Below are positions 63,311-64,000 of a DNA stretch of 64,000 nucleotides, one piece after another; positions within the stretch are counted from its first letter, which is position 1; each line of letters opens with the position of its first letter. The translations under genes were made by a program, and so were the position numbers. The notes under the pieces are model-generated. The model had not been told where the DNA came from. It ran no database searches and saw nothing but the letters and a program-made list of their open reading frames with translations. The DNA is from Euglena gracilis (Eukaryota > Euglenida > Euglenophyceae > Euglenales), in contig CP154956.1 in assembly GCA_039621445.1 (NCBI GenBank), forward strand, positions 34,507,437-34,571,436, written 5' to 3'.

Positions 63311-64000
63311 TGTTTCTTCCAACTACCATGGAGCAATGGCACCTTTGGCAAGACGAGGCGGGGACTGGTGGTGAGAGGGGACAGGGCGGGGAGTGACACA
63401 CCAATGGTGGCCCCCCGGACCGTCGGGGACCCGGAACACAGCGGTATTTACATCTACGGCCACAGCGGGCACGGGACTGGGAAGCGCGTGGCAATAGCGG
63501 TGCCGGTGGTGGCAGTGCGGCAGACCTCTGGGGGACCCTGGCAGGGCCAGCAGGGAAGCGTCGCCCCTTCGCAGAAGGTCCCGTTGAGGAGGGAGGGAAC
63601 GTGACACGCAGGGCAGGGAGTCCAAATGTTACACGGGGAGGGGGAGGCGTGGGAGGCAGACAGAGGGGCAGGCCCACTGCCCTGAGGACCCCCAACCCAC
63701 ACCAGCGTTCACCGCTGCGGGGGTCGAGTCAACCGCCGGGAGGGGCGCATTGGCCTCGGGAGATGGAGAGCGGGCGCCGACCCTTCACAGCCAGAGCGTC
63801 AAGGGTGCCGGTGACCTGTCTTGAACCTATCAGGGGCGCGCCCGACCGGAAAGCTGCCAACCGAAGGAGGAATGGCCTGGCTGTAGGATTGCTGGGGCCC
63901 TCGCAGGAGGGGGGGGGACTGGGGGCTGCTACGGAGGCCGTCAGCCGGGCCGGGGGCCCGGAAGGCCGCTGCGGCCGCGGGGCAGCGAGGCGTCGGCCGC
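63311..64000. other. GC-rich, exon-like sequence at the right edge, unassigned
   Basis: Composition resembles the coding exons further left, and open frames exist on both strands. A plus-strand stretch GIYIYGHSGHGTGKR near 63440-63485 recalls the strand and loop before a P-loop but lacks the exact pattern. No product can be assigned. Confidence 0.4.

Overview
This looks like nuclear DNA of a photosynthetic eukaryote, probably an alga. The reasons are: introns with visible GT/AG edges; a spliced cyclophilin whose leader has the twin-arginine plus hydrophobic layout of a thylakoid-lumen precursor; chromodomain Ty3/gypsy, DIRS-like and RLE-type non-LTR retroelements; microsatellites and very long G/C homopolymers. 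I cannot name the species. No bacterial operons, CRISPR arrays, tRNA or rRNA genes were seen.

Layout. 0.2-3.2 kb: a non-LTR retroelement whose reverse-transcriptase (RT) core is inverted relative to its N- and C-terminal parts. 3.2-10.7 kb (minus): copy A of a chromodomain Ty3/gypsy family, truncated in integrase but with an intact 1839-codon third ORF (ORF3) and a 3' LTR. 10.7-11.8 kb: a TA microsatellite, a 446-bp terminal-inverted-repeat element and an RNase H fragment. 11.8-14.9 kb: degenerate repeats and a broken gag-like gene. 14.9-18.7 kb (minus): a DIRS-like element (gag, RT, RNase H, methyltransferase-like domain, tyrosine recombinase). 18.7-20.1 kb: tandem repeats and a second RLE fragment. 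20.1-27.3 kb (minus): a tyrosine-recombinase (YR) retroelement with about 104-bp direct terminal repeats. Its order is gag, 2A-like motif, methyltransferase-like domain, 2A-like motif, zinc-knuckle gag, YR, RT, RNase H. A truncated non-LTR element sits inside its left repeat. 27.3-29.1 kb: a repeat-rich gag-like fragment with a third 2A-like motif.

29.1-49.4 kb (plus): Ty3/gypsy copy B, which lacks gag and has copy C (32.76-43.91 kb) inserted in its RNase H. Copies A, B and C together define the family: LTR, initiator-Met primer site, large gag with two zinc knuckles, pol (protease, methyltransferase-like domain, RT, RNase H, integrase, chromodomain), ORF3, 3' region with polypurine tract, LTR. 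Each copy is defective in its own way. Short hairpins with AT-rich loops occur throughout this family.

49.4-54.8 kb: mostly non-coding, with C/G homopolymer modules and degenerate repeats. 54.8-64 kb: host genes on the minus strand. A cyclophilin of the plant chloroplast CYP26-2/CYP28 type has at least six small exons in about 6.2 kb. Parts of another gene with a hydrophobic N terminus and a possible membrane segment lie upstream. The rest is GC-rich sequence and CA/GT microsatellites.

The most notable points are one methyltransferase-like domain found in three retroelement families at three different positions, its placement between two 2A-like skipping motifs in the YR element, the YR-before-RT gene order, and the large ORF3 of the chromovirus family.
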